64,000 nucleotides of DNA. Source: Clostridiales bacterium. GTDB lineage: Bacteria; Bacillota; Dethiobacteria; Dethiobacterales; Dethiobacteraceae. The position numbers were made by a program, and so were the translations under genes. Positions 7,789 through 17,510 of the stretch are shown here, in pieces. The notes beneath the pieces are model-generated. The model searched no databases. It saw nothing but the letters and a program-made list of their open reading frames with translations, and was not told where the DNA came from. The stretch spans positions 62,001-126,000 of the forward strand of contig JAGXRM010000010.1 in the NCBI GenBank assembly GCA_018335855.1, written 5' to 3'. How positions within the stretch are numbered: the stretch's first letter is position 1; each line of letters opens with the position of its first letter.

Positions 7789-9048
7789 CTATTCGCAGCG
7801 GCTAATCTGCGCGCCCAGGGCGGCTATTTTTTCTGTGAAGTGCCAGTAGCCCCGGTCAATGTGGTGGACGGCACCTATTTCTGTACATCCTTGGGCAGCC
7901 AGTCCGGCTAAGGTCAGTGCGGCGCCGGCCCGGAGGTCGGTGGCTTTGACTGGTGCTCCGAATATTTTGTCCCGTCCTGCTACGACGGCACAGTGGCCTT
8001 CGATTTTAATCTGGGCTCCCATGCGCCTTAATTCGTCCACATGCATGAAGCGGTTTTCAAAGACAGACTCTGTGATGACGGATGTTCCTTTGGCCAATGT
8101 GAGGAGGGCCATCATTTGTGACTGCAGGTCTGTGGGAAATCCGGGGTAGGGGAGTGTTTTGATATCGACAGCGCGGACAGGGCCGTTTCTGCGGATATGA
8201 ATCAGTGCTTCTTCTTCGATGACGTCACAGCCCGCTTCCTTTAATTTGGCGATAAGCGGTACCATGTGTGCGGGAATCACGTTTTCCACGGTGATTTCTC
8301 CGCCGGTAATGGCAGCGGCAACCATAAAGGTGCCGGCCTCGATTCGGTCGGGGATAACGGTGTGTTCGGCACTGTGCAGGCTGGTAACGCCGTGGATACG
8401 GATGGTGTCTGTACCTGCGCCGACCACTCTGCCGCCCATGGCATTAATGAAGCGGGCCAGGTCTACCACTTCCGGCTCTTCGGCGGCATTCTCAATTGTT
8501 GTGATGCCTTCAGCAAGGACGGCGGCCATCATAATGTTTTCTGTGGCACCTACGCTGGGGAAGTCCAGATAAATGCGTTCACCGTGGAGCTTGTCTGCCA
8601 CAGTCTCGATAAAGCCGTGGCCGATGATGACTTCCGCTCCCATGGCCTTTAAGCCTTTTAAGTGCAGATCGATGGGCCGGATACCGATGGCGCAACCGCC
8701 AGGGAGAGAAACCCTGGCCCGGCCAAACCGGGCCAGCAGTGGCCCGATAACTAAAAACGATGCCCGCATTTTACGGACCAGGGCGTATGGCGCCTCGACA
8801 GAAGACATTGAGCCGGCAAAGACCGTTAATTTTTTTTCTTCTGGGGTGTATTCTGTTTCTACTCCGAGAAAATTTAAGACCTGACACATTGTTAAAACAT
8901 CTTCGAGGGCCGGAATATCATGAAGGACTACCTGCTCTTCACAGAGAAGCGTAGCCGCAATAATTGGCAAGCAGGAATTCTTCGCCCCTTCCGTACGAAC
9001 ACGGCCCTGCAGCGGTGTTCCGCCTGTAATTGAAATAAGTGCACTCAC
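7789..9048 (-). CDS. murA: UDP-N-acetylglucosamine 1-carboxyvinyltransferase MurA
   Basis: About 419 residues; EPSP synthase fold. Catalyses the first committed step of peptidoglycan synthesis, transferring enolpyruvate from PEP to UDP-GlcNAc. The catalytic Cys is in [11 protein letters not shown] (C119), so fosfomycin sensitivity would be expected from this residue. GTG at 9048 is preferred (GGGAGGGCGGAG just upstream); a TTG seven codons earlier would place the ribosome binding site inside the gene. Located downstream of ywmB, as B. subtilis murAA. Confidence 0.96.
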   Translation of the reverse strand: MSALISITGGTPLQGRVRTEGAKNSCLPIIAATLLCEEQVVLHDIPALEDVLTMCQVLNFLGVETEYTPEEKKLTVFAGSMSSVEAPYALVRKMRASFLVIGPLLARFGRARVSLPGGCAIGIRPIDLHLKGLKAMGAEVIIGHGFIETVADKLHGERIYLDFPSVGATENIMMAAVLAEGITTIENAAEEPEVVDLARFINAMGGRVVGAGTDTIRIHGVTSLHSAEHTVIPDRIEAGTFMVAAAITGGEITVENVIPAHMVPLIAKLKEAGCDVIEEEALIHIRRNGPVRAVDIKTLPYPGFPTDLQSQMMALLTLAKGTSVITESVFENRFMHVDELRRMGAQIKIEGHCAVVAGRDKIFGAPVKATDLRAGAALTLAGLAAQGCTEIGAVHHIDRGYWHFTEKIAALGAQISRCE

Positions 9049-9145
9049 ATATCTCCGCCCTCCCTTCAATGAAAATCATTTCCTTTTATCTTTTGATTCC
9101 CGGTAACTCTTTATGTTAATTTTTTTATAGATAATATTGTTATTT

Positions 9146-9895
9146 TTAATAGCTGGAGTGGATAATCGGATAGCCTGCCCACAATATTGTTTTGTCGTGG
9201 TAGCTGTCATAGCGAATGGCCAGGTTTAAATTAAAGCGGTCGCCGTCTGCGGCCAGGTACTGTTCCAGGAGGGGAGTATAGGCGGTGAGGCTGACAAGGT
9301 CATCCTGCCATAATCCTTCTATAACTTGTCCGCGTACGGAAGTCAGAGCTTTATCGGCCATGTCGGACATCTCCTGGGAAGAAAGCCGGCCGGGAAGTTC
9401 TCCGCTCAGGTAGTAGCTGAGCCGGCCGCCCGGCGCCAGCGGCTGGATAACCACATTGAGCCTGTCTGCCAGAGTGTTGATGTTTGCCAGGGATGTGTCC
9501 CGACAGGTAATCAGTAAGTATGTCTGGGGAGGAAAGCTATTTTCCTCGCCGGGGTTGCTTTGGACAACAATATGGGTATCCGTTCCCTGGGTTGTCTTTC
9601 CGGATACATCAAGAACGCGGTAGGTTTCCCCTTCGCTGTACTGAACCAGGCCGCCTTGCAGACCGAGCAGGTCAGATACTTGCAGAAGAATTTCCTCAAG
9701 TTCGGACATTTCCAGGTAGCTGTCTTCCAGGGTGGCGTAATACTGAATTTCACCTTCCATGACTGCGGCTCCGGTCGATAACAGCAACGTTTCCAGCGCA
9801 CCGGTACCCGACAGTTCCCGCTGGGGCAGGCGAAGTACCAACACAGCCAGGAGACTCAGGCCAATTAAAATTGCAAACTTTTTCTTTTGTCCCAT
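9146..9895 (-). CDS. ywmB: YwmB-family protein
   Basis: About 249 residues with a signal or anchor sequence (FAILIGLSLLAVLVLRL). It resembles YwmB, annotated as a TATA-box-binding-protein-like fold (DUF1779) and conserved immediately upstream of murAA in spore formers. Function is unknown. ATG at 9895 is chosen for its GGGAGGTG; an upstream in-frame start adds 11 residues without a ribosome binding site. The 97-nt gap to murA contains no clear terminator, so the two may be co-transcribed. Confidence 0.75.
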   Translation of the reverse strand: MGQKKKFAILIGLSLLAVLVLRLPQRELSGTGALETLLLSTGAAVMEGEIQYYATLEDSYLEMSELEEILLQVSDLLGLQGGLVQYSEGETYRVLDVSGKTTQGTDTHIVVQSNPGEENSFPPQTYLLITCRDTSLANINTLADRLNVVIQPLAPGGRLSYYLSGELPGRLSSQEMSDMADKALTSVRGQVIEGLWQDDLVSLTAYTPLLEQYLAADGDRFNLNLAIRYDSYHDKTILWAGYPIIHSSY

Positions 9896-10022
9896 GCAGC
9901 GCACCTCCCTGGTCATTAGTATTGGCAAAATTTTCCGAGGTTAAACCTGTAGTATTAAATATTGAAGGCTTGTCTCATTATATGAAGGGGACAAAAAAAA
10001 AGAACGTAAGGATTTTTTGTTA

Positions 10023-10052
10023 TTGGTTTGAAATAGAAAATTGTGGTATAAT
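10023..10052 (+). promoter_or_regulatory. Sigma A promoter of the PhoU-like gene
   Basis: TTGGTT (10023-10028), 18-nt spacer, TATAAT (10047-10052). The start codon is 57 nt downstream of the -10. Confidence 0.5.
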
Positions 10053-10108
10053 ACTTTTATATATTGCCGAAGAACGGCGCGTATCCGACATTTTTGAGGA
10101 GGAAGGAT

Positions 10109-10720
10109 ATGAAAAAGAAGATTGTTAACAGTAGTGCCACAAGAGAGATTGACAGTATCGTTAAAATGCTGGGCGAGGTATTCACGGAAATCCAGGGGGC
10201 GTTTACGAAGAACCGCCTGAGTCTGAAATACCAGCAAACCACTTCGGAAGCATCGAAAACACTCCGGAAAAGCTTAGTTACCTTTTATGAAGCGGCGGAA
10301 GAAGTAGGGGGCGACGAAGCCTTGGCTGTCCAGGCTACTGCCATTAACCTGAGTAAAGTGTTCTATGATATTATGAAACTCTCTAATCAGGTGGAAACAA
10401 AAGTGAAGGGAAAAGTGATGTTCAGTGACGAAGCAGTGGCAGAAGTGAACGATATTTTCCGGCGCACTGCGGAGTTGCTGCCCCATGTGGCTGATGCCAT
10501 GCGTACCTGCAACCCTTTGATTATTGCCCATGTGGACAAGGAAGTGGATGAACTGCGTGCCAATGCCGCCAACAGTGCGGTGCTCCATGAGGACAGGTTG
10601 TGTAAAGGGGCGTGCCATCCTAAAGCATCCATCATCTTTATGCAGATGTTGCAGCATTTACAGGATATCCTTTGGCACTTTAAGGCGCTTGTTAGTGAGA
10701 ACGGAATGCCCGGACTTTAA
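10109..10720 (+). CDS. PhoU-like helical protein
   Basis: 203 residues, predicted all-helical. ATG at 10109 follows GGAGGAAGG; an earlier in-frame ATG would place this site inside the gene. The pattern of helices, and a final LQDILWHFKAL where PhoU domains have LERIGDHA, suggest a divergent PhoU-like four-helix protein, possibly phosphate-linked. The assignment is weak. Two Cys near the end (CKGAC) are notable. It stands alone between its own promoter and terminator. Confidence 0.5.
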   Translation: MKKKIVNSSATREIDSIVKMLGEVFTEIQGAFTKNRLSLKYQQTTSEASKTLRKSLVTFYEAAEEVGGDEALAVQATAINLSKVFYDIMKLSNQVETKVKGKVMFSDEAVAEVNDIFRRTAELLPHVADAMRTCNPLIIAHVDKEVDELRANAANSAVLHEDRLCKGACHPKASIIFMQMLQHLQDILWHFKALVSENGMPGL

Positions 10721-10731
10721 AACATGTAATA

Positions 10732-10766
10732 GAAAACCCGATCGGATGACCCGATCGGGTTTTTTG
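10732..10766. terminator. Bidirectional terminator
   Basis: AAACCCGATCGG, ATGA loop, CCCGATCGGGTTT hairpin flanked by A and T runs, between the convergent PhoU-like and cytochrome genes. Confidence 0.9.
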
Positions 10767-10772
10767 TATTAA

Positions 10773-12095
10773 TTATTCAAAATCCCATGTCCAGTTATCG
10801 AATTCCCAGGGCCAACGGTTTTCCTCAGGCCATTCATCCTCAGGCAAACCAATTACGCGTTCTTGTTCGTCATAACGGAAGGTATGCTGAATGCGCCAGC
10901 CCGAGAACTCCGGTTCATCTTCCCAGCCCCGCTGACCATTCATCGCTGACCGTACGTCTTCCGGGGTGGGCCAGCGGTCACCGTGGCACTGGGCACAGAG
11001 GCTGACGATATCCGTCTTTAATAATATTCCTTCTTCATTTCTCTGGTGAACACTGTGGCATTGAGTGCAGGTCATATCCGCCTTGGTGCCGATATAGAGA
11101 TCCATAAACTGCTGGCGGCTTGCTTTGGCTTTACCGTCAGCGGCAACCCTGTCCGTCCCTTCTCCCCACTGAACATCAACGGGTGCAAAGTTGGCAAGTA
11201 CATTGTCACCGGGACGAAAGTCGATATTGTCCTGGCGTTCCGGGCGGTTTGTGCTTTTGCCGCGGATGTGGCACTGGGAGCAATTATGTACCTGCTGATC
11301 TTTTGTCAGTTTTTCCGGATTGACAATGGAGTTCTCCCTTGCGGGATTGGCTACATGCAGTGAACCCGGCCCGTGGCAGGACTCACAGCCCACACCCAGA
11401 TTGGCAGTAAACTCTTCCAGGGGAAGATTCTTGTTGGCTTCCCACTTGGCCAGGTTCAGGCCGGATACATGGCAGCCAATGCAGTTCACTTCGTAAATCC
11501 TTGCCTGGTTGCGGTCTTTGAATGCCAGTGTGGTGCCATCGTAGTCGGCAATGGCAAATTGGTATTTCAGCAGACGGTGCCCCTCCCCTTCCCCGAGGTT
11601 AACAGCGAATGCCTGCCTGTATTTGTCACCGATGTGGTAGGGAAAAACTGCGATGCTGTGGACTACTTCATCGTCGATGTTGTGGAAATTGGCGACAAAG
11701 TCAAAATCACTTTCATGTCTGACGAAAACACCGATGATATCGTTTAAGGTAATGTCTCCGGCCAGTTCAAGGTTTCGTGGTTCCGCCATCCCTGTGGGCT
11801 CGTCTTCGTTAAAAACGACGGGATTTCCCCGGTCTTCGGCCAATTCATTCCATGTTTCCAGCGCTTCCGGGCGGATTTGGTTAGCCGGACCGACTTTACG
11901 GGGATGGAGGGTTGCCAAAAACGGTTCATAAATCTCCCCATGACACGTTCGACAGGCATCCTGTCCCACAAATTCAGCTTGTGCCACCTGGCCGTTTCCA
12001 TTAGGAGGAGTGGGATCAGGACGAAAAGCAATTCGGTAAACAAAGCCGGCCAGTAAAGCAATAAATAAACCGGCAACCACCCAAGTTCGGGTCAT
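10773..12095 (-). CDS. Membrane-anchored hexaheme c-type cytochrome
   Basis: 440 residues with an N-terminal membrane anchor (residues 5-20) and six CxxCH heme motifs: CRTCH (48-52), CIGCH, CESCH, CSQCH, CTQCH and CAQCH. The CESCHGPGSLH and CTQCHSVH contexts recall the cytochrome c554/NapC-associated multiheme families. It should be located outside the membrane and pass electrons to or from an unknown partner; none is encoded beside it. RBS AAGGGGTG precedes the ATG. The neighbourhood is a variable patch between ywmB and the ATPase operon. Confidence 0.85.
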   Translation of the reverse strand: MTRTWVVAGLFIALLAGFVYRIAFRPDPTPPNGNGQVAQAEFVGQDACRTCHGEIYEPFLATLHPRKVGPANQIRPEALETWNELAEDRGNPVVFNEDEPTGMAEPRNLELAGDITLNDIIGVFVRHESDFDFVANFHNIDDEVVHSIAVFPYHIGDKYRQAFAVNLGEGEGHRLLKYQFAIADYDGTTLAFKDRNQARIYEVNCIGCHVSGLNLAKWEANKNLPLEEFTANLGVGCESCHGPGSLHVANPARENSIVNPEKLTKDQQVHNCSQCHIRGKSTNRPERQDNIDFRPGDNVLANFAPVDVQWGEGTDRVAADGKAKASRQQFMDLYIGTKADMTCTQCHSVHQRNEEGILLKTDIVSLCAQCHGDRWPTPEDVRSAMNGQRGWEDEPEFSGWRIQHTFRYDEQERVIGLPEDEWPEENRWPWEFDNWTWDFE

Positions 12096-12155
12096 TACGC
12101 AAACACCCCTTTGGTATCTATTTTAAAATAGTATTACCAAAAGCAGGAATATTAT

Positions 12156-12220
12156 TTGCAACCCGGGGACGGTTCCTAATTTGCAAAACTGCAACACCAG
12201 GGACGGTTCTCAAGTTGCAT
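12156..12220 (+). repeat. Two REP units beside the RAYT gene
   Basis: Two direct units about 33 bp apart, each of the form TTGCAACnCCnGGGACGGTTC...TTGCA. They lie immediately past the 3' end of the transposase gene, inverted relative to the array at 13185. Confidence 0.85.
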
Positions 12221-12221
12221 A

Positions 12222-13007
12222 CTACGAACGATAAACCATAGACTTGCTTATCCCAAGCAAATCAGACAGTTCTTGCACAGTTACCTGGGAACTCTGTCTG
12301 ATTTCACGTATTACTCTGGTGCGAATACCGGCATATCCCCTTTCTTTTAGCATTTCAGGCTTAACATTATATTTTGTCAGCACATGGCTGATTGTCGTTT
12401 TTGCTTCGACAAGCCGCTCTTCTTTGTCATCTTTTCCGTCAATATCCAGGAATATATCTTCATTTCCTGTACTTGAAAATCTGATAAACTCTTTTTTGGC
12501 AATTGCCTTATCCTCACTAAACAGGCCTAGAATAAATTCTTTATCTAACAGTCCCGGAGCATTGCTATCCTGCAAATAGGCAGAGTAGCTGCACCAGGGG
12601 TATTGTATCGGATGTGTAACCATTCCCGCCTTTTTTGCATTGTCATGAATATACCTTATGCATGCCAGCAAATACTCCAATGTTAAAATTTCCTCACTTT
12701 TGAAACGATCCTGAAACAGATGCCCTACTCTTTCGTATTTCCAGTTAATAAAATTTACAAAACGGATACCGATACGTTTCATAGAGTTGGATAATACATC
12801 ATTCTTTTCTTTAATCAAAAGATGAACATGATTGGGCATCAAGCAGTATGCATAAAGTTCAAACATATCGTCCTGTTTAATATTCAGTAATATTTCAAGG
12901 TATTTCCTTTTATCCTGTTTGTCAAAAAAGAGCTCTGATTTGTTAATGCCCCTTACCATGACGTGGTAAACACCGGTTTGGCTTCTCTGCCTTGGCCCTC
13001 TTGGCAT
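12222..13007 (-). CDS. REP-associated tyrosine transposase (Y1/RAYT) with C-terminal HTH
   Basis: 261 residues. The Y1_Tnp (HUH-type) domain spans about 1-150: GVYHVMVRGINKSELFF start, the metal-binding HUH motif NHVHLLI, and Tyr residues around YIHDNAKKAG. The C-terminus adds a helix-turn-helix (VTVQELSDLLGISKSMVY). RAYTs cut and move REP hairpins as single strands. The gene is bracketed by REP units in inverted orientation, as expected for an active or recently active pair. GGAAAGGAAG precedes the ATG. Confidence 0.9.
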   Translation of the reverse strand: MPRGPRQRSQTGVYHVMVRGINKSELFFDKQDKRKYLEILLNIKQDDMFELYAYCLMPNHVHLLIKEKNDVLSNSMKRIGIRFVNFINWKYERVGHLFQDRFKSEEILTLEYLLACIRYIHDNAKKAGMVTHPIQYPWCSYSAYLQDSNAPGLLDKEFILGLFSEDKAIAKKEFIRFSSTGNEDIFLDIDGKDDKEERLVEAKTTISHVLTKYNVKPEMLKERGYAGIRTRVIREIRQSSQVTVQELSDLLGISKSMVYRS

Positions 13008-13184
13008 AAAAACACTTCCTTTCCATAGCAGAATGTATATGACTATATAATTTCAATAAATTGTAATAAATTCCTGCAAGAACAGGAACATTTGTTCGTA
13101 TTTTTTCAGCCCGGAATTGCCTGGGATGCAGTTGTTTGTTTTTTCCAGCCCGAGAACCCGTCTAGGGCTGCACAGTTTACCATC

Positions 13185-13287
13185 TTTGCAAATCGGAAAC
13201 CGTCCCCGAGGTTGCAGTTTTGCAAATCGGGAACCGTCCCCGGGGTTGCAGTTTTGCAAATCAGGAACCGTCCCCGGGGTTGCAAAG
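13185..13287 (-). repeat. Three tandem REP units
   Basis: Three units of 33-34 bp, each reading on the plus strand TTTGCAAATC..GAACCGTCCCCGGGGTTGCA with small differences. They are the reverse complement of the units at 12156, so the arrays face each other across the RAYT gene. The stretch 13008-13184 between gene and repeats shows nothing else recognisable. Confidence 0.9.
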
Positions 13288-13316
13288 CAAAAAAAGACTG
13301 CCCTGATGGGCAGTCT
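13288..13316 (-). terminator. Terminator of the V-ATPase operon
   Basis: Minus-strand AGACTGCCC hairpin with GGGCAGTCT, followed by seven T, 15 nt after the ntpD stop codon. Confidence 0.9.
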
Positions 13317-13330
13317 GGTGAATGTTGGGG

Positions 13331-13972
13331 TTAGGCGGAGTCTTCGCCGCGGACGATGTCTTTGATTTTCATGAGGCGGACTAGTGCGCCCCGTTCGTTC
13401 TCGTCTAGCTTCATGCTGATATATTTGATGGTGTCTTTTAGCTGGGGGACGAGGACGTGTTCTAGCGCGTTTACGCGGCGGCGGGTTTTGTCGATTTCGT
13501 CTGCCAGGAGGTAAACGGCTTTTTCCAGCTCTGCCAGGCGGACTAAGGATGGTAGTACTTCCGCCAGGGTGGCGATGGAGGAATCCAGTTCGCCGGAGGT
13601 GTTGGCAAAGCCGTAGGGGTAGGCGTCACTGGACTGCTCTTCCCCCTGAAGGAAGGTGATTTTAGGAACATTGACGCTCATGACGTTCTTTTTTTCCATG
13701 TTCAGCGTCACGGCGGCTTTGGGGTACATGATTGCTTCTTCCAGGGTTTCACCGCTCATCACAGCACTGGCCAGCAGAAAGTTGGCAAAGGAACGGGAAA
13801 GTTCCGCTTCCACCCGGGTGCGCAGATTCTTGTTTTCGCGAACGAGTTCCAAAAATACACGCATCAGCTCATCGCGTTTGTCTTTGAGCAGTTTATGACC
13901 GCGCTGGGCCATTTTCAGGCGGCCCTTGAGGCGGTTAAACTCCATACGGGTTGGATTCACACGAATTTCCAT
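13331..13972 (-). CDS. ntpD: V-type ATPase subunit D (central stalk)
   Basis: 213 residues, mostly two long helices as expected for the D rotor shaft (VNPTRMEFNRLKGRLKMAQRGHKLLKDKRDEL at the start, RRRVNALEHVLVPQL in the second helix). Turns inside the A3B3 head and connects to F and C. It is the last gene of the operon; its ATG lies 3 nt after the ntpB stop, with a G-run ribosome binding site inside ntpB's end. Confidence 0.96.
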   Translation of the reverse strand: MEIRVNPTRMEFNRLKGRLKMAQRGHKLLKDKRDELMRVFLELVRENKNLRTRVEAELSRSFANFLLASAVMSGETLEEAIMYPKAAVTLNMEKKNVMSVNVPKITFLQGEEQSSDAYPYGFANTSGELDSSIATLAEVLPSLVRLAELEKAVYLLADEIDKTRRRVNALEHVLVPQLKDTIKYISMKLDENERGALVRLMKIKDIVRGEDSA

Positions 13973-13975
13973 TGT

Positions 13976-15361
13976 TTATTCCCCCCCGGACGCGGCGGGC
14001 AGGTACTTCTCCAGATATTCATCGCGGACCCGCTTCAGCTCAGTGCGGGGCAGGAGCGAGAGCAGTTCCCAACCGATTGTCAGGGTGTCGATAATAGTGC
14101 GGTCTTCGTTTTCACCCTGTTTAACGTAACGGTTTTCAAATTCGTCGGCAAACTTAGCAAACAGTTTGTCGGCGTCGCTCAGGGCGGCTTCACCAAGGAT
14201 GGCGGCCAGTTCCTTCGCTTCTTTGCCGCGGGCATAGGCAGCGTATAGCTGGTTTAGTACGTCAGCGTGGTCCTCACGGGTTTTGTCTTTACCAATCCCT
14301 TTATCTTTCAGACGGGATAGGGAAGGCAGCACGTCAACCGGAGGATAAATACCCTTACGGTGCAAGGAGCGGTTGAGCATAATCTGACCCTCGGTGATAT
14401 AGCCGGTCAAGTCGGGAATGGGGTGAGTCTTGTCATCTTCCGGCATGGTCAGGATGGGTATCTGTGTGATGGAGCCTTCACGGCCCCGAATCCGGCCGGC
14501 CCGCTCATAGAGCGTCGCCAAGTCCGTGTACAGATAACCGGGATAACCACGACGGCCGGGAACTTCTTTCCGGGCGGCGGAGATTTCACGCAATGCCTCG
14601 GCGTAGTTCGTTAAGTCTGTCAGGATAACGAGAACGTGCATCCCTTTTTCATATGCCAGGTATTCGGCCGCAGTCAGAGCCATCCGTGGCGTGGCAATCC
14701 GTTCAATGGCGGGGTCATCCGCTAAGTTAATGAAGAGCACGGAACGGTCAATAGCACCGGTCTTGCGGAAGTCGGAGATAAAGAAGTCGGCTTCCTCGAA
14801 TGTGATACCCATGGCGGCAAAGACCAGCGCGAACTTAGCGTCGGTGCCGAGCACCTTGGCCTGACGTGCAATCTGTGCGGCCAGACGGTTGTGGGGCAGG
14901 CCGGAGCCGGAGAAAATAGGCAACTTCTGGCCACGAACCAGTGTGTTCAAGCCGTCGATGGTGGAAACACCGGTCTGAATAAACTCAGACGGATAGTTCC
15001 GTGCGTACGGGTTAAGCGGCAAGCCGTTAATGTCCAGTCTTTTATCAGGGATAATTTTCGGCCCGTTGTCACGGGGTGCGCCAAGACCGTTAAAAACACG
15101 GCCCAGGATATCCATGGATACAGGGAGTTCTAAGCCTTTCCCCAGAAAGCGGACTTTACTGTCCTTCACGTTCATGCCGGATGTTCCTTCAAAGATCTGC
15201 ACAAGCGCCTTGTCGCGATTTACCTCAAGTACGCGGCCGCGGCGGATTGAGCCGTCCTGCATTTCAATTTCGGCCAGTTCGCCGTATTTAATCCCTTCCA
15301 CATGCTCAACGAGCATCAGGGGGCCGACGATTTCCGAAACACTACGGTATTCTTTTAGCAA
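13976..15361 (-). CDS. ntpB: V-type ATPase subunit B (non-catalytic)
   Basis: 461 residues, the regulatory nucleotide subunit of the hexameric head. The classic P-loop is replaced by [13 protein letters not shown], as is normal for V-type B subunits. Starts at TTG (15361) behind GGAGGGACC. Immediately downstream of ntpA, 17 nt gap. Confidence 0.97.
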   Translation of the reverse strand: MLKEYRSVSEIVGPLMLVEHVEGIKYGELAEIEMQDGSIRRGRVLEVNRDKALVQIFEGTSGMNVKDSKVRFLGKGLELPVSMDILGRVFNGLGAPRDNGPKIIPDKRLDINGLPLNPYARNYPSEFIQTGVSTIDGLNTLVRGQKLPIFSGSGLPHNRLAAQIARQAKVLGTDAKFALVFAAMGITFEEADFFISDFRKTGAIDRSVLFINLADDPAIERIATPRMALTAAEYLAYEKGMHVLVILTDLTNYAEALREISAARKEVPGRRGYPGYLYTDLATLYERAGRIRGREGSITQIPILTMPEDDKTHPIPDLTGYITEGQIMLNRSLHRKGIYPPVDVLPSLSRLKDKGIGKDKTREDHADVLNQLYAAYARGKEAKELAAILGEAALSDADKLFAKFADEFENRYVKQGENEDRTIIDTLTIGWELLSLLPRTELKRVRDEYLEKYLPAASGGE

Positions 15362-15378
15362 TGCGGTCCCTCCTTCCT

Positions 15379-17175
15379 CTACGCGTATTGCTGCTCGAAG
15401 TCGTCGTCGCCGGCGGTGATTACATTGGCGACCTGTTCCTTCAGTGCAGCATTAATATTATCAAATTCGGCCATGTTGGTCTCAGCAAGATAGCGGGCAC
15501 GGGCAATCTGGTCGCGAACCGGCAGGTTGAGCAGGTCCATCAGGTTGGCTCCGCGTTCGGTGGCACGCTGACACTCATGGTGGAAAAACATAATGAGTTT
15601 CATCATCTTAAACTGCTTCTCCAGAGAAGCATAGGTGTCGATTTCGTGGAACGAGTTCTGGTGTAGGAAGTCTTCCCGCAGAGATTTGGCTGTTTCTAAG
15701 ATCAAACGTTCCTTTTCAGAAAGGGCATCGACGCCGACCAAACGAACGATTTCTTCCAAATCTGCTTCTTCCTGGAGGATACGCATGGCCTCGCCGCGCA
15801 TTTTCACCCATTCATTACCCATGTTGTTGCGGTAGTAATCATCGAAGGTGTCCGTGTACAAGGAGTAACTGAGCAGCCAGTTGATGGCGGGGAAGTGACG
15901 GCGGTACGCAAGAGCTGCGTCCAGGCCCCAGAACACTTTAACAATTCGTAGTGTGTTCTGAGAAACAGGTTCAGACAAGTCACCACCGGGAGGTGAAACG
16001 GCGCCTACGGCGGTTAGTGCACCAATTCGGCCTTCTTGGCCGCTGCAGAGCACTTTGCCGGCACGCTCGTAAAACTCAGCGACGCGGGAACCCAGGTAAG
16101 CAGGGTAGCCTTCTTCACCGGGCATCTCTTCCAAACGGCCGGAGATTTCCCGGAGCGCTTCTGCCCAACGGGAGGTGGAGTCTGCCATGAGGGCCACACT
16201 ATAGCCCATATCACGGAAGTACTCGGCGATAGTGATTCCGGTATAAATGGAGGCTTCCCGGGCGGCCACAGGCATGTCAGATGTGTTGGCAATCAGCACG
16301 GTCCGCTTCATCAGCGGTTCGCCGGTTTTCGGGTCTTTTAGTTCGGGGAATTCGTTTAGAACGTCAGTCATTTCGTTGCCGCGTTCGCCGCAGCCAACGT
16401 AGACAATAATCTCTGCATCAGCCCATTTAGCCAACTGGTGCTGCGTTACCGTCTTGCCGCTGCCGAAGGGGCCGGGGATACAAGCGGTGCCACCTTTGGC
16501 TACGGGGAAGAACATATCGACAACACGCTGTCCGGTGATCAGCGGCTCGTCGGGGGAAAGCTTTTCTTTGTAGGGGCGCCCCTGACGGACAGGCCACTTC
16601 TGCAGCATCTGCACGTCTGTGACTGTGCCGTCTTTTTTCACTTTGGCGATCACATCTTCTACAGTGGCTTCGCCGCTTTTAATTTCAGTAATCTTTCCAC
16701 TCACGCCGGGAGGAACCATGACTTTGTGAACAACCAGGGTGGTCTCCTGGACGGTGCCCAGGATATCGCCGGTCTCCACAGTGTCGCCCACCTTGGCTAC
16801 GGGAACGAAATCCCATTTACGTTCGCGGTCCAGGGAAGTAACTTCGACACCGCGGGTGATCCGATCGCCTACCTTTTTCCAGATCACGTCCAAGGGACGC
16901 TGGATGCCGTCATAAATGGACTCAATGAGTCCCGGTCCCAGTTCCACGCTCAGCGCCACGCCTGTGGAGTATACCGGTTCGCCCGGTCCCAGGCCGCTGG
17001 TCTCTTCGTATACCTGAATGGAGGCACGGTCACCTCTCACTTCAATAACTTCACCGATCAGGCGCTTGTCGCTGACGCGGACCACATCATACATTTTGGC
17101 GCCCTGCATGTTTTCAGCCACGACAAGCGGGCCGGAAACTTTAATAATAGTACCCACATTATCTGTGATGATCAA
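15379..17175 (-). CDS. ntpA: V-type ATPase subunit A (catalytic)
   Basis: 598 residues, the usual length, with no intein. Walker [12 protein letters not shown] at about residue 235, the GER-containing [10 protein letters not shown], and the A-subunit-specific non-homologous insert (about 110-200). Hydrolyses ATP at the A/B interface. The start is TTG at 17175, two bases past the ntpG stop, with GAGGG upstream. Confidence 0.97.
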   Translation of the reverse strand: MIITDNVGTIIKVSGPLVVAENMQGAKMYDVVRVSDKRLIGEVIEVRGDRASIQVYEETSGLGPGEPVYSTGVALSVELGPGLIESIYDGIQRPLDVIWKKVGDRITRGVEVTSLDRERKWDFVPVAKVGDTVETGDILGTVQETTLVVHKVMVPPGVSGKITEIKSGEATVEDVIAKVKKDGTVTDVQMLQKWPVRQGRPYKEKLSPDEPLITGQRVVDMFFPVAKGGTACIPGPFGSGKTVTQHQLAKWADAEIIVYVGCGERGNEMTDVLNEFPELKDPKTGEPLMKRTVLIANTSDMPVAAREASIYTGITIAEYFRDMGYSVALMADSTSRWAEALREISGRLEEMPGEEGYPAYLGSRVAEFYERAGKVLCSGQEGRIGALTAVGAVSPPGGDLSEPVSQNTLRIVKVFWGLDAALAYRRHFPAINWLLSYSLYTDTFDDYYRNNMGNEWVKMRGEAMRILQEEADLEEIVRLVGVDALSEKERLILETAKSLREDFLHQNSFHEIDTYASLEKQFKMMKLIMFFHHECQRATERGANLMDLLNLPVRDQIARARYLAETNMAEFDNINAALKEQVANVITAGDDDFEQQYA

Positions 17176-17177
17176 AG

Positions 17178-17510
17178 CTAACTACCCTCTTTCCCAAATA
17201 AGATATCAGCACCAATGGCTTTTTCTGCATTCTTTTTAATCTGCTTCATCCCTAGACCTAACGTTCCCTGGTTGTTGGGAATGAGCACGACGGCCGGCAA
17301 CAGCTTCTTATTAAGTTCTCCAATCTGGGGCATAATCTGCTGCGCCACGGCCTCGGTAATGCAGACAACAGCTACCTTTTCACGCACAATCGTATTGAGG
17401 GCGCGGGCTGCTTCATCGCCGTCGGTTACTGGGTAAGTGGTTACACCAAGCGCCTTGAAACCCAGAATGGAGTTTTTATCGCCGACTACCGCGACCTTAT
17501 ACATAGACAT
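17178..17510 (-). CDS. ntpG: V-type ATPase subunit F (NtpG)
   Basis: About 110 residues with the Rossmann-like fold start [20 protein letters not shown] and the conserved [10 protein letters not shown] tail. Binds subunit D in the rotor. ATG 17510 is chosen (AAAGG seven bases upstream); GTG 17513 and ATG 17504 are alternatives. Its 5' end overlaps the last codons of ntpC, suggesting translational coupling. Confidence 0.95.
   Translation of the reverse strand: MSMYKVAVVGDKNSILGFKALGVTTYPVTDGDEAARALNTIVREKVAVVCITEAVAQQIMPQIGELNKKLLPAVVLIPNNQGTLGLGMKQIKKNAEKAIGADILFGKEGS

Noticed and set aside
12222-13007. IS200/IS605 insertion sequence
   Set aside because: The Y1 protein is RAYT-like in length and context, with REP units and no tnpB or IS end sequences.
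13185-13287. Possible CRISPR array
   Set aside because: Three tandem units of 33-34 bp have no unique spacers; the same sequence occurs inverted and elsewhere, so it is a REP array.
13976-15361. Missing P-loop in V-ATPase subunit B as a defect
   Set aside because: V-type B subunits normally lack the Walker A motif; the substitution is as expected.
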